A stretch of DNA of 41,363 nucleotides from Peptoniphilus_A sp022767005 (GTDB lineage Bacteria > Bacillota > Clostridia > Tissierellales > Peptoniphilaceae). How positions within the stretch are numbered: the stretch's first letter is position 1; each line of letters opens with the position of its first letter. This document shows positions 1 to 7,261 of the stretch, one piece after another. The position numbers and the translations under genes were made by a program. The notes under the pieces are model-generated. The model saw nothing but the letters and a program-made list of their open reading frames with translations. It had not been told where the DNA came from and did no database searches. Location of the stretch: positions 1-41,363 of the forward strand of contig NZ_JBNPOJ010000016.1 in NCBI RefSeq assembly GCF_050315115.1. The letters run 5' to 3'.

Positions 1-18
1 CCTGAAATTAATTTCAGG
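1..18. repeat. 18-base perfect palindrome at window edge
   Basis: CCTGAAA and TTTCAGG flank a TTAA centre, giving a perfect inverted repeat at the first base of the window. It could be the stem of a terminator for a gene to the left. No T-run follows on the plus strand, so the termination direction cannot be decided from here. Confidence 0.4.
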
Positions 19-137
19 TTAGGCTTGACTTTTGTTAGCAGGTTTTTATATAAACCTTCAAAATATATAAAAAAGCTACTTTTGATTTCTTGAATAAATA
101 TTACAAAAAAAGATTGATAGAAAAAGAAAAAGTATTG

Positions 138-192
138 TGATATTATAGTTTATCATGATAATTTTTATAATTTTATAAGCTTATTATGATAA
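138..192 (+). promoter_or_regulatory. Extended -10 promoter and twin operator-like palindromes before gltS
   Basis: TGA-TATTAT at 138-146 fits an extended -10 box (TGN directly before the hexamer), and no good -35 lies at 17 bases. Two near-identical 12-mers follow: TTATCATGATAA at 150-161, a perfect palindrome, and TTATTATGATAA at 181-192. They start 31 bases apart, about three helical turns. The first would cover the transcription start and the second lies just before the GGAGG of gltS. The layout suggests a repressor binding as two dimers. The regulator is unknown. Confidence 0.45.
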
Positions 193-214
193 AAATTTTA
201 TTGGAGGTTTTAGT

Positions 215-1477
215 ATGACATTAGAACACGTTCTTAGTTATTTTGGAACTTATACTCCCGGTAAAAATGGCGAAGTTGCAAGTTTTGAATTTGAATACCT
301 TTGTACACTAGGTATTGCGGCTTTAGTAATTTTTGCTGGTAGGTGGTGTGTAAGTCATTCATCTGCTTTAAAGAAATATGCAATTCCTGCACCAGTTGTA
401 TCAGGACTTATATTTTCTATTATTGTGGCAATCATTAAATTATCAGGAATTATTGCCCTTCATTTTGATGCAAAGATTACAAAGGATCTTGCACAGAATA
501 TATTCTTTTTAACAGTTGGATATGGATTTTCTACATCTTTATTTAAAAAAGCAGGAGGAAAATTGATTTTCAATATTGCTTTTGCAGCTTGCTTATTGAT
601 AACTTTGCAAGACATCGTTGGAGTATTAGTTGCTAAGGCAATAGGTATGCATCCGTTGTTTGCACTTCAATGTTCATCTGCAGCTATGTCAGGTGGAGTT
701 GGAACTGCATCTGCCTTTGGACCAATTTTTGCCGAATGGGGAGCACCTGATGGAGTAACAGAAATTGGAGTTGCAGCAGGAACAATGGGAAATATTATGG
801 GTTCATTAATTGGTGGACCTGTGGCAGCATTTTTAATTAGCAAGTATAATTTAAAAGCTGATCCAAACGATAGACCAGAATCCGAACTTAGCGATAAAGT
901 AGTGCCTTTAGTTGACAGCAGAATGATTGTGGCTTTTGCCATGGTTTTATTAATAGCGGCTCTAGGTATGCCAATTTACTTCTTGCTTGACAGCATTCCA
1001 AAAATTGAAATGCCTAAATTTATAGGTTGTTTATTTGCTGGAGCAATTGCAAGAAATATCATTGAAAAATCTAAAAGGGACACTTATGTAGCTGAAATTA
1101 GCACTATTGAGCATATGTTCCTTGAGCTTTATCTTGCGCTAGTTCTCATGACAATTGATATTACTAAATTATTAAGTCATTTAGGACAAATGGGAATAGT
1201 TTTAGTAGCTCAAGCAGTTCTTATGGCATTGTTTGCAATTTTTGTTTCTTACAATTTATTTGGCAGAGATTATGGCGCAGCAGTCATGGCAGCAGGAAAC
1301 TGCGGATGGGGTTGTGGATCAGGTCCAAATGCAGTAGCTAATACAAAGGCAGTAATGGATACTTATGGATACAATACTATTGCTTGGGTACTTTATCCTT
1401 CCTTTGCAGTAATAATTGACGATATTTACAATCCGATTTTCTTATCATTCTTCGGTAAGATAATAAGCGGTTCTTAA
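215..1477 (+). CDS. gltS: Sodium/glutamate symporter, GltS (ESS) family
   Basis: This is an inner-membrane carrier expected to import glutamate with sodium. The 420-residue length is usual for the ESS family. The protein has an internal two-fold repeat, and each half carries a glycine-rich re-entrant motif: SGGVGTASAFGP near residues 159-170, and GNCGWGCGSGPNAVAN near residue 360. About ten hydrophobic segments are visible. The start ATG follows GGAGG at an eight-base spacing. The gene is monocistronic as far as can be seen and has a candidate two-site operator in its leader. Glutamate import fits an amino-acid-fermenting anaerobe and feeds glutamine/glutamate users such as GlmS nearby. Family assignment is firm. 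The exact substrate (glutamate or a related dicarboxylate amino acid) is inferred from family. Confidence 0.88.
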   Translation: MTLEHVLSYFGTYTPGKNGEVASFEFEYLCTLGIAALVIFAGRWCVSHSSALKKYAIPAPVVSGLIFSIIVAIIKLSGIIALHFDAKITKDLAQNIFFLTVGYGFSTSLFKKAGGKLIFNIAFAACLLITLQDIVGVLVAKAIGMHPLFALQCSSAAMSGGVGTASAFGPIFAEWGAPDGVTEIGVAAGTMGNIMGSLIGGPVAAFLISKYNLKADPNDRPESELSDKVVPLVDSRMIVAFAMVLLIAALGMPIYFLLDSIPKIEMPKFIGCLFAGAIARNIIEKSKRDTYVAEISTIEHMFLELYLALVLMTIDITKLLSHLGQMGIVLVAQAVLMALFAIFVSYNLFGRDYGAAVMAAGNCGWGCGSGPNAVANTKAVMDTYGYNTIAWVLYPSFAVIIDDIYNPIFLSFFGKIISGS

Positions 1478-1644
1478 ATTAAATTACAAAAAAATTATAG
1501 ATTTAATTAGATTATTATAGATAGGAATATTGATTGTATGACTGGTGGGCAAAGATAAATTGCTAAAGTAGTTAGAAGTTATTTTGCATTTGAAAATTGG
1601 AGATATGGATGCTAGATTATTAAAGAATAAAGGAAGGACTTTTT

Positions 1645-2025
1645 ATGGGATTAAGGAGCAATTTAAAGAAAAGTCAAAAGGTAAGAAGGTTATTTTACCT
1701 TATTTCTTTAATAATAATCAGTTCGTTTATAGTAGATATTATTTTAATGAATTTAGATGAGCTAAACTTTTTAACTAAATTACATGGAAATATATACTTT
1801 CTGGATTCTTTTTTATTGTTCTCATCTGCTGTAACTTTTATTTTAGGATTATTTTTTGTCAATAAAAATTGGATTGTTTGGGTAATATTAGTACTGTTGT
1901 TGGCTCCGAATATTTTTGTATTTATAGTGTTTTTTGGGCTTGCATCATTAAATTTATTTAAAGCCATATCCACATATCTTTATACAATAGTGGCTTGGTT
2001 TTTAAAGTTAATAAATGTGCTTTAA
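1645..2025 (+). CDS. Small hydrophobic membrane protein, unknown function
   Basis: I do not recognise this 126-residue protein. A basic N-terminus of about 16 residues (Lys/Arg rich) is followed by three or four long hydrophobic stretches at about residues 17-35, 55-72, 77-98 and 103-124. That pattern suggests an integral membrane protein with a cytoplasmic N-terminus. GGAAGGA lies six bases before the ATG and supports the start. It stands alone between gltS and the convergent CNNM gene. The 167 bases between gltS and this gene hold no other recognisable element, and neither flank indicates a function. Codon use is AT-rich like its neighbours. It could be a lineage-specific orphan. Confidence 0.55.
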   Translation: MGLRSNLKKSQKVRRLFYLISLIIISSFIVDIILMNLDELNFLTKLHGNIYFLDSFLLFSSAVTFILGLFFVNKNWIVWVILVLLLAPNIFVFIVFFGLASLNLFKAISTYLYTIVAWFLKLINVL

Positions 2026-2179
2026 ATCTCATCATATAGAGACAGTAATTTATTAAAAGTTAGTTCCTATCACTGGTACTTATTTCATGTAAATAGAAAT
2101 ATAAATTACCAAAAAACTTTAAAATCATTTAATGAAAGAGTGGGATAATAAGGTTAATCGTAGTCTTATTGTTTTTTTA

Positions 2180-2195
2180 GGCTCTTTGTCAAATG
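2180..2195. repeat. Possible solo insertion-sequence end (ISL3-like)
   Basis: GGCTCTTTGTCAAATG resembles the terminal inverted repeats I associate with ISL3-family elements of Firmicutes. No second end and no transposase are present, so if real this is a relic. The rest of 2026-2206 shows only a weak hairpin (AATAAG/CTTATT near 2148-2170 followed by seven Ts), which may end transcription of the upstream membrane-protein gene. Confidence 0.25.
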
Positions 2196-2200
2196 AAGTA

Positions 2201-2255
2201 AAAAACAAACCTCCCTTTGAATTTCTTTAATAGAAATTCAAAGGGAGGTTTTATT
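2201..2255. terminator. Strong bidirectional terminator
   Basis: A perfect 20-base stem (arms 2207-2226 and 2232-2251) closes on the five-base loop TTAAT. T-rich tracts follow on both strands: on the minus strand the complement of the A-run at 2201-2205, and on the plus strand 2249-2257. It sits immediately after the minus-strand CNNM gene and also insulates it from plus-strand transcription. Confidence 0.85.
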
Positions 2256-3509
2256 TTACATATTCTTTTGTGGAAATTCTAATATTATTTTTTTAATTCT
2301 ATTTTTTGTTTTCTTTGCTATTGTAAATTTTAAATCAGAAATATTTAAAACTTCATTTAGCTTTGGAAATCTATCGATGTTTTCGATGATAAATCCGCCA
2401 AGGGAATCGAATTCTTGGCATTCAAGTTCTGTTCCAAATTTTTGATTTATTTCGTCTATATTAACTGATGCGTCGATTAAATATTTTCCAGGAGCGATAT
2501 TTATTATGTCTTCATCTTCCTCTGTGTCATACTCGTCAGAGATTTGTCCCACTATTTTTTCAATTATGTCTTCAAAGGTAATCATGCCTTCGGTGCCGCC
2601 ATATTCGTCAGTAACTATGGCAACAGATAATTTATGTTGTCTCATTTCACTAAAAAGTGTTCCCGTAGGTTTGTACTCGTAGGTGAAAAAAGGCTTTTTG
2701 AAAAAAGACTTATTTTCAGCAAGGGTTTTTGTCCTATCCATGTGGAAGAGTTCTTTAACATTTAATATGCCAATGATGTTGTCTAAACTATCCTGATAAA
2801 CTGGCATTCTCGAGTAAGAATATTCAGAAATTTTTTCGATGATTTCCTCATAGTCGTCTTCAATATCAATTGCCACAATGTCAGTTCTTGGAGTCATAAT
2901 ATCTTTTGCAAAGGTATCTTTAAATCCAATTACATTTTGAATCATCATGGACTCATTTTTATTTATAATTCCTTCTTCTATACTAAGGTCCATTGCATCT
3001 TTTAAATCATCTTCTGTAATTATTGGCTCTTTATAACTTTTGTCCTTAATAATTAATTTAATAATATTTTGAGATAGAAATGTAATTAGTAATGAAAGTG
3101 GACGCATAAAAACTATTAAATATTTTAAAAATTTTGCGTACTTAGGTACAATTACTTCATAATTATTTTTGCCAAGGTTTCTAGGCAAGGTTTCGCCAAA
3201 AATTATTACAATTATAGTGGAGATTATTATTCCAAAAATCATTCCAATATGATTCCATTTAAAAAAGAAAAATAAAGACATAAAAATCACAGTAAGTGAA
3301 TTGGAAAAATAATCTAAAATAAGTGTTGAAGAATAAATATTTTCATTTTTAACAAGTTTTTTTATAATTGCAAGATTTTTAACTTCTAAGTCTTCTAATT
3401 TTGAAATTTTTACAGGTCCAAGGGCAAGATAGGCATTTTCTATAAGTGTAAACAAATATGAAAAGTAAAGTGCCACAATGGATATGAGAAGGTATATGTA
3501 TTCATTCAT
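2256..3509 (-). CDS. CNNM/CorC-type transporter: DUF21, two CBS domains, CorC_HlyC domain
   Basis: This is an integral membrane protein of the hemolysin C/CorC (CNNM) family, associated in other bacteria with Mg2+ efflux or tolerance. In order it has a DUF21 membrane region with about four hydrophobic segments (residues 1-150), a linker, a CBS pair including the MTPRTDI segment that opens the first CBS domain (about 195-320), and a C-terminal CorC_HlyC domain (about 340-417) with FDSLGGF. An ATG five codons upstream (3524) is possible, but the GGAG overlapping that codon is spaced nine bases from the ATG used here, which gives MNEYIYLL. Length, about 417 residues, is normal. It is convergent with the membrane-protein gene and lies downstream of glmS, separated from it by a glmS terminator. 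Ion specificity cannot be read from the sequence. Confidence 0.85.
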   Translation of the reverse strand: MNEYIYLLISIVALYFSYLFTLIENAYLALGPVKISKLEDLEVKNLAIIKKLVKNENIYSSTLILDYFSNSLTVIFMSLFFFFKWNHIGMIFGIIISTIIVIIFGETLPRNLGKNNYEVIVPKYAKFLKYLIVFMRPLSLLITFLSQNIIKLIIKDKSYKEPIITEDDLKDAMDLSIEEGIINKNESMMIQNVIGFKDTFAKDIMTPRTDIVAIDIEDDYEEIIEKISEYSYSRMPVYQDSLDNIIGILNVKELFHMDRTKTLAENKSFFKKPFFTYEYKPTGTLFSEMRQHKLSVAIVTDEYGGTEGMITFEDIIEKIVGQISDEYDTEEDEDIINIAPGKYLIDASVNIDEINQKFGTELECQEFDSLGGFIIENIDRFPKLNEVLNISDLKFTIAKKTKNRIKKIILEFPQKNM

Positions 3510-3557
3510 AAAATTCAACTCCATTTATATTATATACCCGAAATGTCCTTATGAAAA

Positions 3558-3582
3558 CTAAAAAAGCTGCACAAAGGCAGCT
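3558..3582 (-). terminator. Rho-independent terminator of glmS
   Basis: Read on the minus strand, AGCTGC and GCAGCT (3582-3577 and 3570-3565) enclose a six-base loop, followed by a run of six Ts. It begins eight bases beyond the glmS stop codon. Confidence 0.85.
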
Positions 3583-3589
3583 CTTATAA

Positions 3590-5416
3590 TTATTCTACTG
3601 TTACAGATTTTGCCAAGTTTCTTGGTTTGTCTACATCATTGCCAAGTAAGACTGAAGCGTAATATGCAATCAATTGTTCTGGTATTACTGCGAGAAGTGG
3701 TGTTAACAAATCTATTGTGTTTGGAATTTCAATCATTACATCAGAAGAGTCCTTTACAAATTTGTTTTTTTCTTCTGCAATTGAAATTACTGTGGCACCT
3801 CTTGCTAGTAGTTCTTGGTTATTTGAAATTGTTTTTTCCAAAATAGAACTTTGAGTTGCTACTGATATAACTGGTGTTCCTTCTTCAATAAGGGCGATGG
3901 AACCGTGTTTTAATTCGCCTGAAGGGAAGGCTTCAGTGTGAATGTAGGAAATTTCTTTAAGTTTTAGTGCACCTTCTTTTGCAGTTATATAGTCAAGTGA
4001 TCTTCCAGTGTAGAAAATTGATTTTGCATCTTTAATAGAATTTGCAATTTTTTTAAATTCATCTTTGTGTTTTAAGATTTCTTCAATTTGAGATGGAATT
4101 TTTTCCATGTTTTGAATTATATCTTTAACCTGTTCTTGAGTGATTGCCTTTAATTTTAGCGCTATGTCCATCGCCAAGAAGTAAAGGGAAATAACTTGTG
4201 TAGTGTAAGCTTTAGTTGAAGCGACAGAAATTTCTGGACCAGCATAGCAATATACAACTTTATCAGCTTCTCTTGAAATAGATGAGCCAACTACATTTGT
4301 AATGGCAAGAGTTTTTGCACCAATCGCCTTTGCTTTTCTCAATGCAGCTAAAGTATCTGCAGTTTCTCCTGATTGTGATACAAAAATAACGAGGGATTTG
4401 TCATCTACAAACATATTTTTGTATCTGAACTCAGAAGCAATTTCAGAAATGACTGGAATTTTTGCAAGATTTTCTATTGCATATTTTCCTGCTTCTCCTG
4501 CATGAAAGGCAGTTCCACATGCAGTGATATAAATCTTGTTAATATTTTTTAATTCTTCAAGTGAAAGACTTCCCTCTGCTGGAAGATTTATTACATAATT
4601 ATTGTGTTTAATTGAAATAACTTCACGCAAAACGCGAGGTTGCTCGTGAATTTCTTTAATTAGGAAATGGTCGTAGCCTTCCTTAGATGCGTCAGCTGCT
4701 GAAATATTAACTTCAGTTATTTCTCTTTCAACTTCTTTGTGGTTTTTGTCGTAAATCTTATAGGAATTTTCTCGAATATCAATTATATCGCCATCTTCGA
4801 GATAAATAATTTTATTTGTATGTTCAATTACTGATGTAATATCACTTGCAATAAAATATCCGCCTTTGCAAATTGCAAAAAGAAGGGGAGATGAATTTCT
4901 AACAGCGATAAGTCTATTAGGTTCATTTTCATCAAGTATGCCAATGCTATAAGCTCCCTTTAAAATTTCAGTTGCCTTAAAAACAGCATCTAAGATGTCG
5001 CCCTTATAATTATCGGCAATTACATTTGGAATTACTTCTGTATCCGTTTGTGAAAGGAAATTATATCCCTTTTTTATTAAATCATTTCTAAGTTCTAAGT
5101 AATTTTCAATGATACCATTGTGAACCACAGTAATTTTGCCGTCACTTGATAGATGAGGATGAGCATTTATTTCATTTGGCTCTCCGTGAGTTGCCCATCT
5201 TGTATGTCCAATTGAGATATTTGATGAGAATTCATCTTGATCAAAGGATTCTTCCAAAACTTTTATGCGACCCTTTTTCTTAAAGGTCATCAATTTATTA
5301 TCTCTTATAATAGAAAGTCCTGCAGAGTCATAACCTCTGTATTCTAATTTTTTTAGACCTTCTAGCACTAATTTCGTTGCGTTGTTTTTTCCAATATATC
5401 CAACTATTCCGCACAT
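3590..5416 (-). CDS. glmS: Glutamine--fructose-6-phosphate aminotransferase (isomerizing)
   Basis: GlmS makes glucosamine-6-phosphate from fructose-6-phosphate and glutamine, the first step to UDP-GlcNAc for peptidoglycan. The N-terminal Ntn glutaminase domain begins MCGIVGYIG, with Cys2 as the nucleophile after Met removal, and contains GHTRWATHG. Two SIS isomerase domains follow, with CGTAFHAG, SQSGETADT and the SxxSGELKHG-type segment near the second. The C-terminal tail NLAKSVTVE is the typical family ending. Length 608 is usual. The start ATG follows GGAGG. The gene has its own leader with a glmS ribozyme and a sigma-A-type promoter, so it should be shut down by its product through mRNA self-cleavage. 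It is monocistronic, bounded by a terminator. Confidence 0.97.
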   Translation of the reverse strand: MCGIVGYIGKNNATKLVLEGLKKLEYRGYDSAGLSIIRDNKLMTFKKKGRIKVLEESFDQDEFSSNISIGHTRWATHGEPNEINAHPHLSSDGKITVVHNGIIENYLELRNDLIKKGYNFLSQTDTEVIPNVIADNYKGDILDAVFKATEILKGAYSIGILDENEPNRLIAVRNSSPLLFAICKGGYFIASDITSVIEHTNKIIYLEDGDIIDIRENSYKIYDKNHKEVEREITEVNISAADASKEGYDHFLIKEIHEQPRVLREVISIKHNNYVINLPAEGSLSLEELKNINKIYITACGTAFHAGEAGKYAIENLAKIPVISEIASEFRYKNMFVDDKSLVIFVSQSGETADTLAALRKAKAIGAKTLAITNVVGSSISREADKVVYCYAGPEISVASTKAYTTQVISLYFLAMDIALKLKAITQEQVKDIIQNMEKIPSQIEEILKHKDEFKKIANSIKDAKSIFYTGRSLDYITAKEGALKLKEISYIHTEAFPSGELKHGSIALIEEGTPVISVATQSSILEKTISNNQELLARGATVISIAEEKNKFVKDSSDVMIEIPNTIDLLTPLLAVIPEQLIAYYASVLLGNDVDKPRNLAKSVTVE

Positions 5417-5490
5417 ATTTCTACCTCCAAATTTATTAGAGACTCACTACATTTATTTTGTTATAAAATTGCTTTTATTTTTTGTAAAAT

Positions 5491-5569
5491 GTTTAGGCTG
5501 TGAAACCTTTAGAGCATCCGCCGATATTCGATAACTCTATCCCTCGTCAGCCACTAGGGCTCAGGCGCT
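5491..5569 (-). ncRNA. glmS ribozyme (glucosamine-6-phosphate-activated self-cleaving leader)
   Basis: Reading the minus strand, the glmS ribozyme core is recognisable: GCGCC at the cleavage site, then GACGAGGG, TTATCGA and TCGGCGG. By analogy with known examples, cleavage falls between A5569 and G5568. P2 can form AGCC/GGCT around a five-base loop, which is short for the class. P3 is TAGAG/CTCTA (5539-5535 and 5514-5510). The 3' part (about 5506-5491) can fold weakly (GTTT/AAAC), and no long P4 is obvious. It lies about 75-150 bases before the glmS start. Glucosamine-6-phosphate acts as cofactor, and cleavage exposes the mRNA to decay. Confidence 0.9.
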
Positions 5570-5594
5570 TAAATTATTTTTATCTCTTCAGTTG

Positions 5595-5623
5595 ATTTTA
5601 ACATAAGGGCTATTTAAAGTAAA
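5595..5623 (-). promoter_or_regulatory. glmS promoter
   Basis: On the minus strand TTTACT (5623-5618) and TAAAAT (5600-5595) are separated by exactly 17 bases. The predicted start near 5588 leaves about 20 bases before the ribozyme cleavage site, consistent with the short 5' fragment released in this RNA class. Confidence 0.65.
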
Positions 5624-5707
5624 CTTTTAAAGATAAATGATGATTTTTGTAAATTTTATTTTAAAAAATAAAAAAAGTAATGTGTTAAAATAAATTTGGA
5701 GGTAGTT

Positions 5708-6433
5708 ATGAGTATTTACGAAAAAAAGTATATTGTGGAAAATTTTTTGTGCAAAAATGGAGAACTTCCACTTAATCATATAATTAATTATTTTGTGGAG
5801 ACATCAAATTGTCAGTCAATTAGTTTAGGCGAAGATAGTAACAACTTAATAAGTAAAGGTTACACTTGGATGATTTATAAATGGTTTATAAAAATTTTAA
5901 AATATCCAAAAGCTTATCAAAAAATAAAAGTAAGAACTTGGGCAAGTGGTTTTAAGGGTATCAACGCATTTCGTGAATTTGAAATGTATGTAGAAGGTGA
6001 AAAAATAGTTTCGGCATCTTCCATTTTTCTATTAATTGATTTAAAAAAATTAAAGCCAATAAAAATTCCAAGAGAAGTTTCTGAAATTTATAGCACATAT
6101 TATGTGAAGAATTTTGATAAAATTGAAAGAGTTAATGAGCCTAAGGACATAGAGGCTATAAATAATTTTGATTATAATATATTAAAAGATGATATAGATA
6201 TAAATAATCATGTGAACAATAGCGTCTATGCCAAACTACTTTATGAAGCATTGCCTAAAAGTTTATATAATATAAAATTTACTGATGTGAATATAAATTA
6301 TGTAAAGGAATTGAAATACGGTGATCGTGTCTTTATTTATGTATATTTAGAAGATGATAAGCTTTACTTTTTCTTTAGAAATAAAGAAAAAAGCGAGATT
6401 TATGCGAGAGTTTGCTGCCACTATATTAGTTGA
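5708..6433 (+). CDS. Acyl-ACP thioesterase (hotdog fold)
   Basis: This enzyme hydrolyses acyl-acyl carrier protein to release free fatty acid in the cytoplasm. The 241-residue protein has two hotdog halves as in the FatA/acyl-ACP thioesterase family. The first half contains the VRTWASGFKG strand region, and the second has DIDINNHVNN near residue 162, in which Asn/His are the family's active-site positions. An upstream TTG (5696) is in frame, but GGAGG at 5698-5702 sits five bases from the ATG at 5708, which therefore is the likely start. It is divergent from glmS. A palindrome TTGAAAAAA/TTTTTTCAA lies over its stop codon. Chain-length preference cannot be told. Confidence 0.85.
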   Translation: MSIYEKKYIVENFLCKNGELPLNHIINYFVETSNCQSISLGEDSNNLISKGYTWMIYKWFIKILKYPKAYQKIKVRTWASGFKGINAFREFEMYVEGEKIVSASSIFLLIDLKKLKPIKIPREVSEIYSTYYVKNFDKIERVNEPKDIEAINNFDYNILKDDIDINNHVNNSVYAKLLYEALPKSLYNIKFTDVNINYVKELKYGDRVFIYVYLEDDKLYFFFRNKEKSEIYARVCCHYIS

Positions 6434-6504
6434 AAAAAGTTTTTTCAAATGGTAACATAAAATTATGGAAAACTTATAAATTGATATAAATTGCGGAGGT
6501 AATA

Positions 6505-7254
6505 ATGGATAAGGACAAGCTTTTAGCAGAGGTAAATGGCAAGAAAATTACAGGAGTGGACTACAATTTATTTATAGATTCACTAAATCCACAGCTTAAA
6601 CAATATTTTGGCGGGGAAGAGATGAATAAAGAAGTTGTAAATGAACTTGTATATCAAACTCTTTTGTACCAAGATGCAATAGAAAAGGGAATGGATAAAG
6701 ATGACGAATTTATACAAGTTTTAGATAAAACTAAGGAGAGTATGTTAAAAACTTACGCTCTTGGAAAACTTCTTGCAAAGGTAACTGTAACAGAAGACGA
6801 AATTAAAAAATTCTACGAAGATAATAAAGAGGCTTTTAAAGAAAAGGAAAGTGCAAATGCTTCTCATATTTTAGTGGAAGAAGAAGACAAGGCAAGAGAA
6901 ATTTATGAAAAAATAAAAAATGGCGAAGATTTTGCAAGTCTTGCAAAGGAATTTTCTACTTGTCCATCAAAGGAAAAGGGCGGCGAATTAGGGACTTTCA
7001 CTAGGGGACAAATGGTAAAGGAATTTGAAGACGCAGTATTTGCAAATGAAGTTGGAACAGTTACCCAACCTGTTAAGACACAATTTGGTTATCACATTAT
7101 TAAAATTAACGACAAAAATAAAGGTAGAGATTTAACCCTTGATGAAGTTAAGGATAAAATTGCTACACAAATTAGAAGGCAAAAAGAACAAGAAATTTAT
7201 AACAAAAAAATAACTGAACTTAAAGATAAATATGAAGTGAAAATGAATGTCTAG
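6505..7254 (+). CDS. Parvulin-type peptidyl-prolyl cis-trans isomerase (PpiC/SurA-like, no signal peptide)
   Basis: A folding catalyst for X-Pro bonds. The N-terminal 110 residues are a SurA_N-like helical chaperone region. A PpiC rotamase domain follows at about 115-210, with ASHILVEEEDKA, FSTCPSKEKGGELGTF and FGYHIIKI as its hallmark segments. The C-terminus is a charged helix. Unlike the lipoprotein PrsA, there is no signal sequence or lipobox: the protein begins MDKDKLLAEVNGKKITG, so it is predicted to be cytoplasmic. The ATG follows GGAGG. The RelA/SpoT-domain gene starts eight bases after the stop, so the two are probably cotranscribed. This cytoplasmic form is common in clostridia. Confidence 0.85.
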   Translation: MDKDKLLAEVNGKKITGVDYNLFIDSLNPQLKQYFGGEEMNKEVVNELVYQTLLYQDAIEKGMDKDDEFIQVLDKTKESMLKTYALGKLLAKVTVTEDEIKKFYEDNKEAFKEKESANASHILVEEEDKAREIYEKIKNGEDFASLAKEFSTCPSKEKGGELGTFTRGQMVKEFEDAVFANEVGTVTQPVKTQFGYHIIKINDKNKGRDLTLDEVKDKIATQIRRQKEQEIYNKKITELKDKYEVKMNV

Positions 7255-7261
7255 GTGAAAT

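Noticed and set aside
1606..1760. Overlapping frame starting ATGGATGCTAG before the 126-residue membrane protein
   Set aside because: It is in another frame, ends within the membrane protein gene and lacks a good ribosome-binding site, while the 1645 frame has GGAAGGA and a coherent membrane pattern.
6430..6448. TTGAAAAAA-G-TTTTTTCAA palindrome after the thioesterase as a terminator
   Set aside because: It has no GC-rich stem, essentially no loop and overlaps the stop codon; the T-run is part of the arm. Termination is possible but unsupported.
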